NCBI GenBank assembly: GCA_043816305.1
Contig: JBDRHZ010000015.1
Coordinates: 1-21,370 of the forward strand
Origin: JAHIVN01 sp018816645
GTDB lineage: Bacteria > Patescibacteriota > Dojkabacteria > JAHIVN01
Length of the DNA: 21,370 bases
Direction: 5' to 3'
Positions 1-9,182 of this stretch are shown here, in pieces. Below the pieces are notes generated by a model, which was not told where the DNA came from, made no database searches, and worked only from the letters and a program-made list of their open reading frames with translations. How positions within the stretch are numbered: position 1 is the stretch's first letter; each line of letters starts with the position of its first letter. A program made the translations under genes and the position numbers.

Positions 1-198
1 CCAGTTTACTGTAAATGTCCCTGATCCTTCTGTTGTTACTGACATATCCTTTGGACTCATCTTAAGCCGTGTATATAATGCTCCTGCAACAACAGTAAGG
101 AGAATTGCTGCTGCAAAACCTATTATGTATTTCTTGTCAAAACGCTTACACAGCAAACAGGATTTCTCTTTTGGAGACACTTTTTTCTCGTTAATCAT
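1..198 (-). CDS. Membrane-anchored protein, N-terminal 66 residues only (cut by window edge)
   Basis: The reading frame starts at an ATG at 198 and is still open at base 1. The visible part begins with a short Lys-rich cytoplasmic segment containing a CLLC (CxxC) pair, then one hydrophobic helix (about residues 25-42, IIGFAAAILLTVVAGALY), then SPKDMSVTTEGSGTFTVNW. That last stretch resembles the first strand of the fibronectin-III-like domain in the two genes behind it (compare TATITW and RIWSVSW). I infer a type II or anchored extracellular protein of the same family. It lies 57 bp downstream of the LPYTG protein gene on the same strand, probably in one operon. Function unknown. The CxxC could bind metal or be incidental. 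Confidence 0.7.
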   Translation of the reverse strand, partial: MINEKKVSPKEKSCLLCKRFDKKYIIGFAAAILLTVVAGALYTRLKMSPKDMSVTTEGSGTFTVNW

Positions 199-255
199 AA
201 TAGTTTTGTTCAAATATAACAGATATAATATAGTATAAATACAAAGAACTTTCAA

Positions 256-1509
256 TTAATCGTCCAAATCTTTTACAACTTGCTTTTCCCACATTCGGCG
301 AATGTTCAAGAGATTCCAAGGAACATAGACTATAACAGATAACAACCCTATCAAGAATATAACAAAGCCAAAAACAGACGTAAACGCCCAAGAATCCTCA
401 ACGCCGGTATATGGAAGTTTTCCGTCTGGCTGTTCTGGAAGCGTTGTAGTAGTAGTTGTCGTCGTAGCTGGAATCTGTCCAATAGTATAATCGCTGCCAT
501 GGGATGATGCAAAGATATCCCCAGCGTACCCAGTGTTGTAGCATTGTATGCTCAAGAAATCCTCGCTAATATCTGAAAGTTTTACGTTCTTGACATATCC
601 CGTATAACCAAGTGGCCCATATAACTTTGCTTCAAGCATATTCGAAGCAGAGTAGGGGAAATATGCTCGCAGATCAGAGTTCCTTGCTATACCAATAATC
701 AGATCTACTTCTCCGTAAGAATCAAAGAAGCTGCTAACTATAGTGGACCTATCACCATCCGCATCTATCAATCTTGCTAATACTATATAATCATCACTTG
801 TACCAGCCTTTCTATCAGATGTAACCGTTACCGAATTAGGAAGTGAGGGAGAAGCAGTAAGAGGAGCATTGACATACTCAAAGGGTGTTCCGTTATTGTC
901 AAATTCTTCTCCATTCGAAATGATGGTAAAAGTAAAACTAAGACCCTCTTGTTGCAGCTCCTCATCAGAATTTGTAATACTCACAAGGTGTGTATACCTT
1001 TTTTCTAAATCGTATATATCTTCATCCCGAGAATCATATATGCTTTTCAGTTCTTGCACAGCATTTGAATTGTATTTTAGGTACCCGGTTGTTTCCTCTT
1101 TAGTAACCCAGGAGACAGACCAAATTCTAAAATCTTTGTTACTTATAGTAACCGCTTGAGGAGTAATTGATTTCACGACATTTGGAGTATCAGGCTGATC
1201 ATCAACTATATCTTGGTTTGAATCAGGTGGATTCTCGGCTGCATAAACTTCCTTTTTTCCTAAAATAATAGTTGGGATTGTAGGAATGGACGCTGATCCA
1301 AGACATATCACACCCGTCGGACAATTACTGTCATCTGGAGTATCTGTATCCCCTGGATCTGTCGTATCATTACCTGAGTTATTCGAAGAGGTAGATGGGC
1401 CTGTCACTGGAGGCGTATCAGTTCCACCGCCACCCAATAGATACCAAGCTCCCAAACCGCCGGCGATGATAAGTAAAACAATAAATAGTACTAAAAACGC
1501 ATTCTTCAT
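256..1509 (-). CDS. LPxTG-type sortase-anchored surface protein with FN3-like domain
   Basis: A 417-residue secreted protein. Residues 1-25 form a hydrophobic signal peptide or anchor, followed by a low-complexity Gly/Thr/Pro/Asp/Ser linker (about 26-65). The central part holds a fibronectin-III/purple-acid-phosphatase-N-like motif (SVSWVTKEETTGYLKY) matching TITWTTPSAETTGYVKYG in the upstream gene. A Thr run then leads to LPYTG at 365-369, a hydrophobic helix (about 375-396) and a tail with Arg-Arg and Lys. That order (LPxTG, helix, basic tail) is the classic sortase sorting signal, so the protein is probably linked covalently to the wall or to another surface protein. The 19-residue tail is longer than usual. 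No sortase gene is visible here. The ATG start has no clear SD. It sits 27 bp after the 1537-2268 gene. The ligand or role is unknown. Confidence 0.82.
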   Translation of the reverse strand: MKNAFLVLFIVLLIIAGGLGAWYLLGGGGTDTPPVTGPSTSSNNSGNDTTDPGDTDTPDDSNCPTGVICLGSASIPTIPTIILGKKEVYAAENPPDSNQDIVDDQPDTPNVVKSITPQAVTISNKDFRIWSVSWVTKEETTGYLKYNSNAVQELKSIYDSRDEDIYDLEKRYTHLVSITNSDEELQQEGLSFTFTIISNGEEFDNNGTPFEYVNAPLTASPSLPNSVTVTSDRKAGTSDDYIVLARLIDADGDRSTIVSSFFDSYGEVDLIIGIARNSDLRAYFPYSASNMLEAKLYGPLGYTGYVKNVKLSDISEDFLSIQCYNTGYAGDIFASSHGSDYTIGQIPATTTTTTTTLPEQPDGKLPYTGVEDSWAFTSVFGFVIFLIGLLSVIVYVPWNLLNIRRMWEKQVVKDLDD

Positions 1510-1536
1510 CTTTTCAAACTAATTAGTTCAAAAACA

Positions 1537-2268
1537 TTAGTCAATAGCCGAAAGGATTTCAGTTGTTATACTGCCTTCACCTCTTCCGGCACCTTCTGCA
1601 AATACATGCAGTGTAGCTTCATCCAAATCAGAAAATAAATCATTTAAATCTGAAGTCCGAAGATTTGATAAATCTAGAGTATAATTCTTGCTTGAAGTTA
1701 TAGTCGAAAGCTTGTTTGATATTTTAGAATCCTTCTCGACATACATATAGACCACAAGCTCTTCATCTCCTCCACTTGGATCTTCTACAGATCCTTTTAC
1801 CGGTTTAGGCGTATCTATGATATCGAGTATCGGCCCTGTTTTGAATTTATAGTACTCTTCATCGTTCTTATATTCCTTGCCACCCACAATCATAGCGTAG
1901 TAATAAACAGTGCTGGGAGTAAGCTCGCGAAGATCAATGTAGTGAAGCTCATAGCTTCCAGTAGATTCTTGAATATCCCTTATATCGAAAGCTACATTCT
2001 GAAGTGAGGTTGTCGTTCCATACTTTACATAGCCGGTTGTTTCTGCAGAAGGTGTTGTCCAGGTAATTGTCGCTGTTGTATCCAAAAGGTTTGTCACCTC
2101 AACTTTCTGAGGTTTTTCGGTAGGACCTGCTTCGGTTCTCAGTTCCAGAACATACATAACTCCTATGACTGAGATAGGGATAAGTATAGCCGCTAATAAT
2201 ATAATAATTGCCAGGCTCTTAAGAGATTTTGCATTTCCTTTATTTTTGAAGGTCTCTTTCTCTGCCAC
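1537..2268 (-). CDS. Membrane-anchored FN3/purple-acid-phosphatase-N-like protein
   Basis: A 243-residue protein starting at GTG; an in-frame TAG lies shortly upstream, so no longer start is possible. A Lys-rich cytoplasmic stretch (1-18) is followed by one hydrophobic helix (about 19-42) and an extracellular domain (about 53-145). The strands TATITWTTPSAETTGYVKYG and LTPSTVYYYAMIVGG are typical of fibronectin-III-like or purple acid phosphatase N-terminal domains. The rest (150-243) is Ser/Asp-rich, with no recognisable catalytic motif and no sorting signal. It is probably the first gene of an operon with the LPYTG protein and the partial gene at the left edge, which share its TTGY(V/L)KY motif. 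A binding or structural surface role is inferred from the domain type only. Confidence 0.72.
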   Translation of the reverse strand: MAEKETFKNKGNAKSLKSLAIIILLAAILIPISVIGVMYVLELRTEAGPTEKPQKVEVTNLLDTTATITWTTPSAETTGYVKYGTTTSLQNVAFDIRDIQESTGSYELHYIDLRELTPSTVYYYAMIVGGKEYKNDEEYYKFKTGPILDIIDTPKPVKGSVEDPSGGDEELVVYMYVEKDSKISNKLSTITSSKNYTLDLSNLRTSDLNDLFSDLDEATLHVFAEGAGRGEGSITTEILSAID

Positions 2269-2568
2269 GCTTATTGTTTTTAATATCTACAAACACATGA
2301 AAATCCTGAAATTTACTTATATAAGATAGCATAATAGCGTAGCAAAGACAAAAAGGCTTGGACACATTCCAACCCCGATACATAAGCAAATTTAATGGGA
2401 TTCCGGATGTTGCTTTAAGGCCCTACAGCCCTTAAGTCTCAAGTCCTAGGTTATTAAGATGTTCCCAAATTGACATATTCAACTTGATTAACAGCAAATT
2501 GACGTTCTTCTCCAAGAAACGTATAATTGAGAGCTGTGAGACTCCATAAATTTACATAAATTCTACAA
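2269..2568. other. Divergent intergenic region upstream of pheST
   Basis: This 300-bp spacer separates the minus-strand surface-protein operon from pheS. The right half holds the pheS promoter, listed separately. The left half has a weak possible minus-strand promoter (TTTGCT, 17 bp, TATATA, near 2313-2345). Around 2413-2440 the sequence TTAAGG...CCTTAA can form a 6-bp stem with a 9-nt loop. It lies upstream of the pheS start site, so it is not an obvious attenuator. No tRNA or T-box was recognised. Confidence 0.4.
2499..2527 (+). promoter_or_regulatory. Sigma-70-type promoter of pheST
   Basis: TTGACG at 2499-2504 and a perfect TATAAT at 2522-2527 are separated by exactly 17 bp. Transcription should start near 2534, giving a leader of about 35 nt before the pheS ATG. 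The leader shows no SD and no evident attenuator hairpin. Confidence 0.8.
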
Positions 2569-3591
2569 ATGAGCAATCTCTTAAAGGAATTAGAGAGAAT
2601 TGAAAAATCTGGCTTAGCAGACCTCAAAAAGGTAAATGATCTAAAAGGCTTTGAGAAACTCCGCATAGAATATCTAGGACGCAAGAGCAAGCTGACCGAG
2701 ATTCTCAGATCTATCCAATCTTTACCACAAAAGGATAGACCTGCCGTAGGCAAAAGATCGAATGAGGTCAGAACTTCACTGGAAACTGGCTTCACAAAGA
2801 CACAAAGTCGGATAGAACAAGAGTTCTCACTTGAAAGAGCCAAAGATATTGATGTAACTGTACCGGCAGCAAGACAACATCTCGGCCACATCCATCCAAA
2901 TACACAGATGATCTGGAGAATCGAGGACGTATTCCAGCTTATGGGCTTCGAAGTTTTCGAGCCATATGATGTTGATGACGATTATCACAACTTCACTAGT
3001 CTAAATATCCCCGAAGGACATCCCGCCCGGGATATTTGGGATACATTCTGGACTGAGGAAGGGTTTATGCCTATCACACATACTTCTTCGATGCAGAACA
3101 GAGTACTGAGAAAGAGAAAGCCTCCTATACGGGCTGTTGTCATAGGTCATACTTTCCGAAATGAGCGCACAGATCCAAGACACGAACACACTCTTTTTCA
3201 GTGTGAAGGAATCTATGTCGATAAAGGGATTACATTATCAGATATGATAGGGACGTTGAAAACATTCTTTAGTAAGATATTTGAGAAAGATGTGAATGTC
3301 AAAGTTGATCCTGATTACTTTCCTTTTGTCGAGCCGGGAAACGGCATGGCCCTGAGTTGCACCTTATGTGATCAGAAAGGTTGTCGCGTTTGCAAATATA
3401 CGGGATGGCTCGAGATACTGGGATGCGGAATGATCCATCCTTATGTATTGAAAGAGGGAGGCATCGATCCCGATGTATACTCCGGATTTGCCTGGGGATT
3501 TGGTGTAGATCGGCTCGTCATGCTCAGAGAAAGAATCGAGGATATAAGACACTTTCACTCAGGAGATCTGAGATTTATCAGACAGTTTTAG
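2569..3591 (+). CDS. pheS: Phenylalanyl-tRNA synthetase alpha subunit
   Basis: The catalytic alpha subunit of the (alpha-beta)2 enzyme that charges tRNA-Phe with phenylalanine. At 340 residues it has the family's usual length. The N-terminal coiled coil spans about 1-85. The class II core follows, with motif 2 around 194-214 (HTFRNERTDPRHEHTLFQ) and motif 3 around 306-319 (GFAWGFGVDRLVML). Between them is a four-cysteine knuckle, C264-x2-C267-x4-C272-x2-C275, followed by TGWLEILGCGMIHP. The knuckle is absent from the E. coli enzyme and I recall similar ones in CPR PheS proteins. A zinc site is inferred. pheT follows after 19 bp, so both subunits are made from one transcript driven by the TTGACG/TATAAT promoter. 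Confidence 0.97.
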   Translation: MSNLLKELERIEKSGLADLKKVNDLKGFEKLRIEYLGRKSKLTEILRSIQSLPQKDRPAVGKRSNEVRTSLETGFTKTQSRIEQEFSLERAKDIDVTVPAARQHLGHIHPNTQMIWRIEDVFQLMGFEVFEPYDVDDDYHNFTSLNIPEGHPARDIWDTFWTEEGFMPITHTSSMQNRVLRKRKPPIRAVVIGHTFRNERTDPRHEHTLFQCEGIYVDKGITLSDMIGTLKTFFSKIFEKDVNVKVDPDYFPFVEPGNGMALSCTLCDQKGCRVCKYTGWLEILGCGMIHPYVLKEGGIDPDVYSGFAWGFGVDRLVMLRERIEDIRHFHSGDLRFIRQF

Positions 3592-3610
3592 TTCTTTCCT
3601 TTAAACAAAA

Positions 3611-6007
3611 ATGCTAATTTCATACAACTGGTTAAAACAATATCTACCAAACGATTTCGAAGTCTCTGACGAGGATTTGCAGAGAAGAGTGACTGCTTCT
3701 CTGGCAGAAGTCGAACAGCTCACAAAGTTTGGAGCCAGTCTAAAAAACATTTTAGTTGGAGAAATCAAGGAAATCGTACCCCATCCAAAATCTGCAAAAC
3801 TTCAAGTGGTGATCACTGATGTTGGAACAGCAAGAAAAAGAACTATCGTTTGCGCTGCAAAGAATCTTTTTGAGGGAGCAAAGGTCCCTGTTGCATTACC
3901 CGGAGGAAAGGTTTTAAATCCAAAGGACTCTTTGGAAGTGCACGCTTACATAGAAATTTGTGAGAATGAAATAAAGGGAGTTAAGTCATCTGGTATGCTC
4001 TGCAGTCAAAAAGAACTCGGTTTAAGTGAAAATCACGAAGGCATTTGGATACTTCCCGAAGAAACAAAGGTAGGCGAGGACCTCGCTACTTTGATAAATG
4101 ATACTGTTATAGAAATCGAAAACAAATCACTAACACATAGACCGGATTGTTTTTCGCATCTGGGAATAGCAAGGGAGGTCGCAGCTATATTCAAGACAAA
4201 TCTTCAGTATCATGTGATCGACGAGCCTCTTTTACCTACAAAAACACTTCCGCTTGTAGTAAAAGTAGATAATGAGGAATATTGTAAAAGATATACTGCA
4301 ATAGCAATTCATGGTGTAACTATTAAGCCGTCACCGCTATGGCTGCAGCTTCGATTACTTTCAACAGGAGTCCGACCAATAAATAATATCGTCGATGCAA
4401 CTAATTACATCATGCTCGACCTAGGTCAGCCTTTACATGCCTTTGACTACAATAAGCTTGAATCTCCAAGGATTATAGTTAGAACTGCACGAAAAGGAGA
4501 GAAAATTGTTACACTGGATGGTATAGAACGTGATCTGAGAGAAAAGAATTTATTAATATGTGACCCCGAAAAGGCAATCGCGATTGCCGGCATAATAGGA
4601 GGTGCAAATAGTGAAATAGCCGAAGACACAAAGGATATCGTTATAGAATCTGCAAACTTTGAGATGTACAATAACAGACGATCGTCTAAAGAACTTGGAC
4701 TCAGAACAGATGCCGGAACGAGATTCGAAAAAGGACAGGATCCATATCTTACTCTCCCAGCTCTTCGAAAGGCCGTAGAATTAATCCTTGAAATCGCAGG
4801 CGGAGAAATCGCTTCTGAGGTGATAGATGTATACTCTCAGCCCGAAGGAACAAAAAAGATAAACTTTGATATATCTAGTGTTCAAAAACTGCTTGGTATT
4901 GAGCCGACAAAAGAAAATATTATAAACATTCTAGAATCACTCGAACTTAAAGTAAAACGCGCAGAGGCTAGTGCAACAAATATAGAAGTTGAAGTTCCGA
5001 CATTTAGAAAAGATCTTTCTATCAAAGAAGACCTAGTTGAGGAAGTTGCCAGAATTTACGGATACGACAAATTCAAGCCAACGCTTCCAGAAAGAGATTT
5101 GAACACTCCAACAATCAATCCCGTTCTAGAGTTTCAAAGAAGAGTCAAGCAGACACTTGCGACACTAGGATTTGACGAGATTTATACATACTCTTTCACA
5201 GGGGAAGCACAATACGAGAAAACACTCCTAGAAATAAAGGCCTGTATGAAGATCATTAATCCTATATCGCCAGAACTAAACTACTTAAGGGCAAGTCTCA
5301 TCCCCGGGTTGCTCGAAAAAGTAAGGCAAAACTTAGCCTACTTCGAAAAATTTTCCTATTTTGAGCTTGCAAGAATCTATAAAAAGGAGCTTACTTCAGA
5401 GGGTATTCCCGTCCAACCTAGAAATATTGGCGGGCTCGTTTGTGAAGATTGTGAGAATGAAAAACTATTCTTCAAGACAAAGGGACAAGTTGAAGCCCTC
5501 CTGGACAAATTGTTTTTTGACGATCTGAAGTTTGAAAAAACCACAAACATCAGCTATCTGCACTCGAAACAGCAAGCTGAAATCAAAGTTGAGAATGAAA
5601 TCATCGGTCACCTGGGTAATGTAAATCCAAAAGTTTTATCCAGCTGGGACATCAAAAAGAATACTGCTGTATTCATACTTGATTTTGAAAAGCTCTACAG
5701 TCTAAAAAAGGGCCAGAGAAAATATTCTTCTATAAACAAGTATCCTAGTGTTACAAGAGATCTAAGCATATGGGTAGGCAAGCAGACCAAAGCGGGATCG
5801 CTGATAGAAAGCTTATCGAAAGCCGGCTGCAAGTACCTTCAAGATATTGAAATGGTAGATATTTTCGAGAAAGGCGGTGAAAAGAGTATAACAGTGAAGA
5901 TTACTCTTCAGTCTAAAAGAAAAACCCTCACAGAAGATGATATCAAAGGTGATCTTGAATCAATAACAAAGGCAGTCAGCAAGATCAAAGGTAAGATTCG
6001 AGACTAG
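3611..6007 (+). CDS. pheT: Phenylalanyl-tRNA synthetase beta subunit
   Basis: The 798-residue beta subunit carries the domains in the normal bacterial order: N-terminal segment beginning MLISYNWLKQYLP; EMAP-II-like tRNA-binding domain (about 42-155); B3/B4 editing region containing SLTHRPDCFSHLGIAREVAA and LRTDAGTRFEKGQDP; B5 (about 405-475); inactive class II-like core; C-terminal FDX-ACB anticodon-binding domain (about 705-798, starting YSSINKYPSVTRDLSIWV). Length is normal. The ATG is 19 bp behind pheS with no strong SD, so reinitiation is likely. The last 23 bp overlap the end of the convergent PBP1A gene, and no terminator hairpin is visible between them. Confidence 0.97.
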   Translation: MLISYNWLKQYLPNDFEVSDEDLQRRVTASLAEVEQLTKFGASLKNILVGEIKEIVPHPKSAKLQVVITDVGTARKRTIVCAAKNLFEGAKVPVALPGGKVLNPKDSLEVHAYIEICENEIKGVKSSGMLCSQKELGLSENHEGIWILPEETKVGEDLATLINDTVIEIENKSLTHRPDCFSHLGIAREVAAIFKTNLQYHVIDEPLLPTKTLPLVVKVDNEEYCKRYTAIAIHGVTIKPSPLWLQLRLLSTGVRPINNIVDATNYIMLDLGQPLHAFDYNKLESPRIIVRTARKGEKIVTLDGIERDLREKNLLICDPEKAIAIAGIIGGANSEIAEDTKDIVIESANFEMYNNRRSSKELGLRTDAGTRFEKGQDPYLTLPALRKAVELILEIAGGEIASEVIDVYSQPEGTKKINFDISSVQKLLGIEPTKENIINILESLELKVKRAEASATNIEVEVPTFRKDLSIKEDLVEEVARIYGYDKFKPTLPERDLNTPTINPVLEFQRRVKQTLATLGFDEIYTYSFTGEAQYEKTLLEIKACMKIINPISPELNYLRASLIPGLLEKVRQNLAYFEKFSYFELARIYKKELTSEGIPVQPRNIGGLVCEDCENEKLFFKTKGQVEALLDKLFFDDLKFEKTTNISYLHSKQQAEIKVENEIIGHLGNVNPKVLSSWDIKKNTAVFILDFEKLYSLKKGQRKYSSINKYPSVTRDLSIWVGKQTKAGSLIESLSKAGCKYLQDIEMVDIFEKGGEKSITVKITLQSKRKTLTEDDIKGDLESITKAVSKIKGKIRD

Positions 6008-9000
6008 AGTATTTTTGACAATATACACATTCCCCAAACAACGTATTGAGCTCAACATTTATCGATACGTACACTATTATCTGAGTTGAGGAAATGCTGC
6101 TCCCATCACTCAAGTTAAGTGTCACACGAATAGTATAAGTCCCCTCGCTTGCAGGTACCCAGGAATAAGTATATGTATTACTGCCAGCTGCCGTCATATC
6201 ATAATTTGTTGTATTTATACTAACACTGGCAGAATTTACGCTGGTCCCACCCTGGTGCAAAGCCGTAATCGTAACCGAAGATCCAAAAGTAATAGTTGCT
6301 CCGTTCGCCGGATAGGTGATTGATACAACATCTCCTACAACTATCGTTACAGAAGAACTTCCCGTTCTCCCATCAGCATCATATGCTTTCACTATAAGCG
6401 AATGCGACCCATCTGAGATGCTTGCCGGAATAGTGATATTTGCTACAAATGGATTGTTGGTAGCCTGAGTAATGTAGGTTTCATCGATAAACACCTCTAT
6501 CTTTTGTATTTCACTACCTGAAGAATATGCAGTAACATCAAGCGCGAGAGATTCTCCCTGGTCAACCTGAGCACCGTTCTGAGGTTTTGATATTTCTACC
6601 CACGGTTTATTATCTCCCGAAGGATTTCTGTTTTTAGTACAATACTCCGTCGGAGGAAAGGACTGGTTGAAAATCTTATCCCAGTACCCCTGCCAATCTT
6701 CTCTCGGTGCTTTGATATAGCGGTAAACTTTTTCGACAGCATAACCCAATTCAATGTCGATATCTCGAGCTAACCGACTTTGCTGATCTTTACATACCTT
6801 GTATGACTCATGAGCATTATCCTTCTCCGGCAGTTTATCCTGGATAAATAAATCCGAGATCCCATCACAATTATCGTTAGCCAGCAACCCGCTGTCTAAA
6901 CATGAAGTTGCACTCACTATCCCCCCAGGCCTAGAGAAAGAAGTTGCCTTAAAGCGACCGACAATCTTGTTTGTATAGTCGATCCAGATAGGCCTTGCCG
7001 ACATCCATCCGCTTGCTTGATACGTCATACGTGAGTTATCATTATTTCCAACCCAGATACCTGTCACAACTTCAGGTGAATACCCCATGTAGTAAGTGTT
7101 TCTGTTGTCATCTGACGTTCCGGTTTTTCCTGCAAATTCATATCCTGCTGGAGGTGTATAATGATAGTTTCTGAGTATATCAGTTACAAGATATGCAGCA
7201 CGTTCATCAGCAACTCGAACACCTTTTCGCGATGAATCTTTATCGTATTCATAGAGAATATTTCCATCCTTATCTTCGATTTTTAGAATTGGAGATAGTG
7301 GATGGTGCATACCTCCCGTGGCCAATACTGCAAAACCATTCGCATGCTCAATCAGCTTGACATCTCCGGCTCCAAGAGCGATAGCTGGACCATAATTTTC
7401 AGGTTTTGTAAAAGTTTTATAACCAAATTTTTCTAAAGTATTCAAAAAGTTTGTTACACCAACAATTTCTATAGCTTCGACGGCTGGAACGTTTCGAGAC
7501 TCAAAAAGCATTCTTCGTGCAGTCCAGGGCTGCCCCATAAAATCACCTCCATAATTTTTGGGCTTATAATTGTTGCCGAAAGTCATGGGGTAATCTGGCA
7601 GTATATAAGAAGGATACAGCTGCCCTGATTCAAAGCCAGTATAATAAACCAATGGTTTTAGGGAAGATCCCGGCTGTCTTAGAGAAAGAGTAACATTTAC
7701 ATTTGGTTCGAACTTGCAATCAGCTCCTAGTGTGCAGCCCTCAGGACTAGGTTCTCCGAAGTAATCCGCAGACCCTACCATAGCAAGAATCTGTCCTGTT
7801 TTGGGATCTATGGTAACTAAGGCAGCATTATTGCCCCCTAAACCAGCGTTTTTCACATGAGTTTCAAGACCCGTTCTTAGAGTTTCCTCAGCTATCTTTT
7901 GGAGATCCAAATCGAGGCTTGTTGTAATCTTGAGTCCTCCTCTTTCAATTTCTGAAAGGGTAAAGGGATGGCCGTCATTATATTTAGCTTCACCAGTCTG
8001 GAGCGCGTCTTCAACATAGAAAACAAAATGAGGGGCTTCAATATTTACTTTTCCTGTCTTATATTTCAGTTTTTGTTCTCTTGCTTTCTGAATTTTTTCT
8101 TCTGTGATAAATTCTTCATCCGAATCCCAACCGTTGTATTCACGAACATATTTGTTAATATTATCCTTCTTGGCCAGCATAAGGTCGAGTACAACACCTT
8201 GTCTTTCCTTGGCTTTCTCTCGAGCTGCTTTGATATCTGACGCAAAAAGAGGAGAGTAGACACCAGGAGCCTGCGGAAGTCCGGCAAGTAATGATGCTTC
8301 TCCAAGAGTCAGATCTGTGACCTCTTTTCCGAAATAAACTCTTGCTGCAGTTTTCACTCCGTAAGTGTTTCCCCCGAAGCCGATCTCATTCATATACAGT
8401 TGTAATACCTCTTCTTTCTCATACTTCTGCTCTATTCTTAAACTTAGAATGATTTCCTTGATTTTCCTTTCATATGACCTTTCACTTGTAAGTACTGTAT
8501 TCTTTATCATTTGTTGGGTAATTGTCGAACCTCCTCTTGGAGTTCCTATCTTGAAGACTTCATATAGGCCTGCCTTTACAACACCTCCAAGATCTACTCC
8601 TTTATGAGTGTAGAAGTCAACATCTTCTGCAGCAAGAAATGCCCACTGCGCTTCAAGCGGGACCTCTTCGATCTGGGCGATATCTCTATTCTCATCCCCA
8701 TGAATCTTATACAATTCTTTTCCGTTCCTGTCATAGACATAGCTCGTCATCTCCTGCGCTTTCTCAAAAGGCTCATCTGGATTTGGAAGTTCTGAGGAAT
8801 ACTTGGCTACAATAGAAAGAGAAAAAACCGTAACTACAAATATCCCGATAAATATCAGGCCTGCAAAAATACCAAGAATTTTTCTAACTTTAGATTTAAG
8901 TCCTGACTTTCCAAGCGCTGAACGGCTCCATTGTTTTTTTTCTCTCTTCCCTTTTAGTTCTTTGATCCGCTTTTTGAACCGGGATTTGTAAGCCCTTTTT

Positions 9001-9032
9001 CTTTTGTAATTTACATTTGTTTTATATGCCAT
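5985..9032 (-). CDS. Class A penicillin-binding protein (PBP1A type) with two C-terminal Ig-like domains
   Basis: A bifunctional peptidoglycan synthase that polymerises lipid II and cross-links the strands outside the membrane. I start it at the ATG at 9032 (1015 residues). A TTG 24 bp upstream would add eight residues, and neither has an SD. A very basic cytoplasmic tail (1-50) precedes one membrane helix (about 52-76). The GT51 transglycosylase has catalytic Glu136 in AAEDVDFYTHKGVD and GGSTITQQ. The transpeptidase has S456-S-L-K459, S512-R-N514 and K636-T-G. After about residue 810 come two Ig-like domains (811-900 and 902-992) and a short tail with CVYC. Added Ig modules suggest binding to the wall or a partner. 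TGA is the stop codon. It is convergent with pheT. Confidence 0.95.
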   Translation of the reverse strand: MAYKTNVNYKRKRAYKSRFKKRIKELKGKREKKQWSRSALGKSGLKSKVRKILGIFAGLIFIGIFVVTVFSLSIVAKYSSELPNPDEPFEKAQEMTSYVYDRNGKELYKIHGDENRDIAQIEEVPLEAQWAFLAAEDVDFYTHKGVDLGGVVKAGLYEVFKIGTPRGGSTITQQMIKNTVLTSERSYERKIKEIILSLRIEQKYEKEEVLQLYMNEIGFGGNTYGVKTAARVYFGKEVTDLTLGEASLLAGLPQAPGVYSPLFASDIKAAREKAKERQGVVLDLMLAKKDNINKYVREYNGWDSDEEFITEEKIQKAREQKLKYKTGKVNIEAPHFVFYVEDALQTGEAKYNDGHPFTLSEIERGGLKITTSLDLDLQKIAEETLRTGLETHVKNAGLGGNNAALVTIDPKTGQILAMVGSADYFGEPSPEGCTLGADCKFEPNVNVTLSLRQPGSSLKPLVYYTGFESGQLYPSYILPDYPMTFGNNYKPKNYGGDFMGQPWTARRMLFESRNVPAVEAIEIVGVTNFLNTLEKFGYKTFTKPENYGPAIALGAGDVKLIEHANGFAVLATGGMHHPLSPILKIEDKDGNILYEYDKDSSRKGVRVADERAAYLVTDILRNYHYTPPAGYEFAGKTGTSDDNRNTYYMGYSPEVVTGIWVGNNDNSRMTYQASGWMSARPIWIDYTNKIVGRFKATSFSRPGGIVSATSCLDSGLLANDNCDGISDLFIQDKLPEKDNAHESYKVCKDQQSRLARDIDIELGYAVEKVYRYIKAPREDWQGYWDKIFNQSFPPTEYCTKNRNPSGDNKPWVEISKPQNGAQVDQGESLALDVTAYSSGSEIQKIEVFIDETYITQATNNPFVANITIPASISDGSHSLIVKAYDADGRTGSSSVTIVVGDVVSITYPANGATITFGSSVTITALHQGGTSVNSASVSINTTNYDMTAAGSNTYTYSWVPASEGTYTIRVTLNLSDGSSISSTQIIVYVSINVELNTLFGECVYCQKYSSLESYL

Positions 9033-9182
9033 TTTATTCAACGACAAGCTTAGCAAAAAACTGAAAATATTTAGTTAATAGTTATTAATTGTACTATGAT
9101 ATCTTAACACAAGGATAACGTAAAGTGGAAGAGAATGTAACATTTATACAGATTTCACTAAGATATGGACAATTTTCATACG

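Noticed and set aside
2409..2440. Possible T-box or leader attenuator for pheST
   Set aside because: The stem lies upstream of the predicted start site at about 2534, and no T-box sequence is present in the leader.
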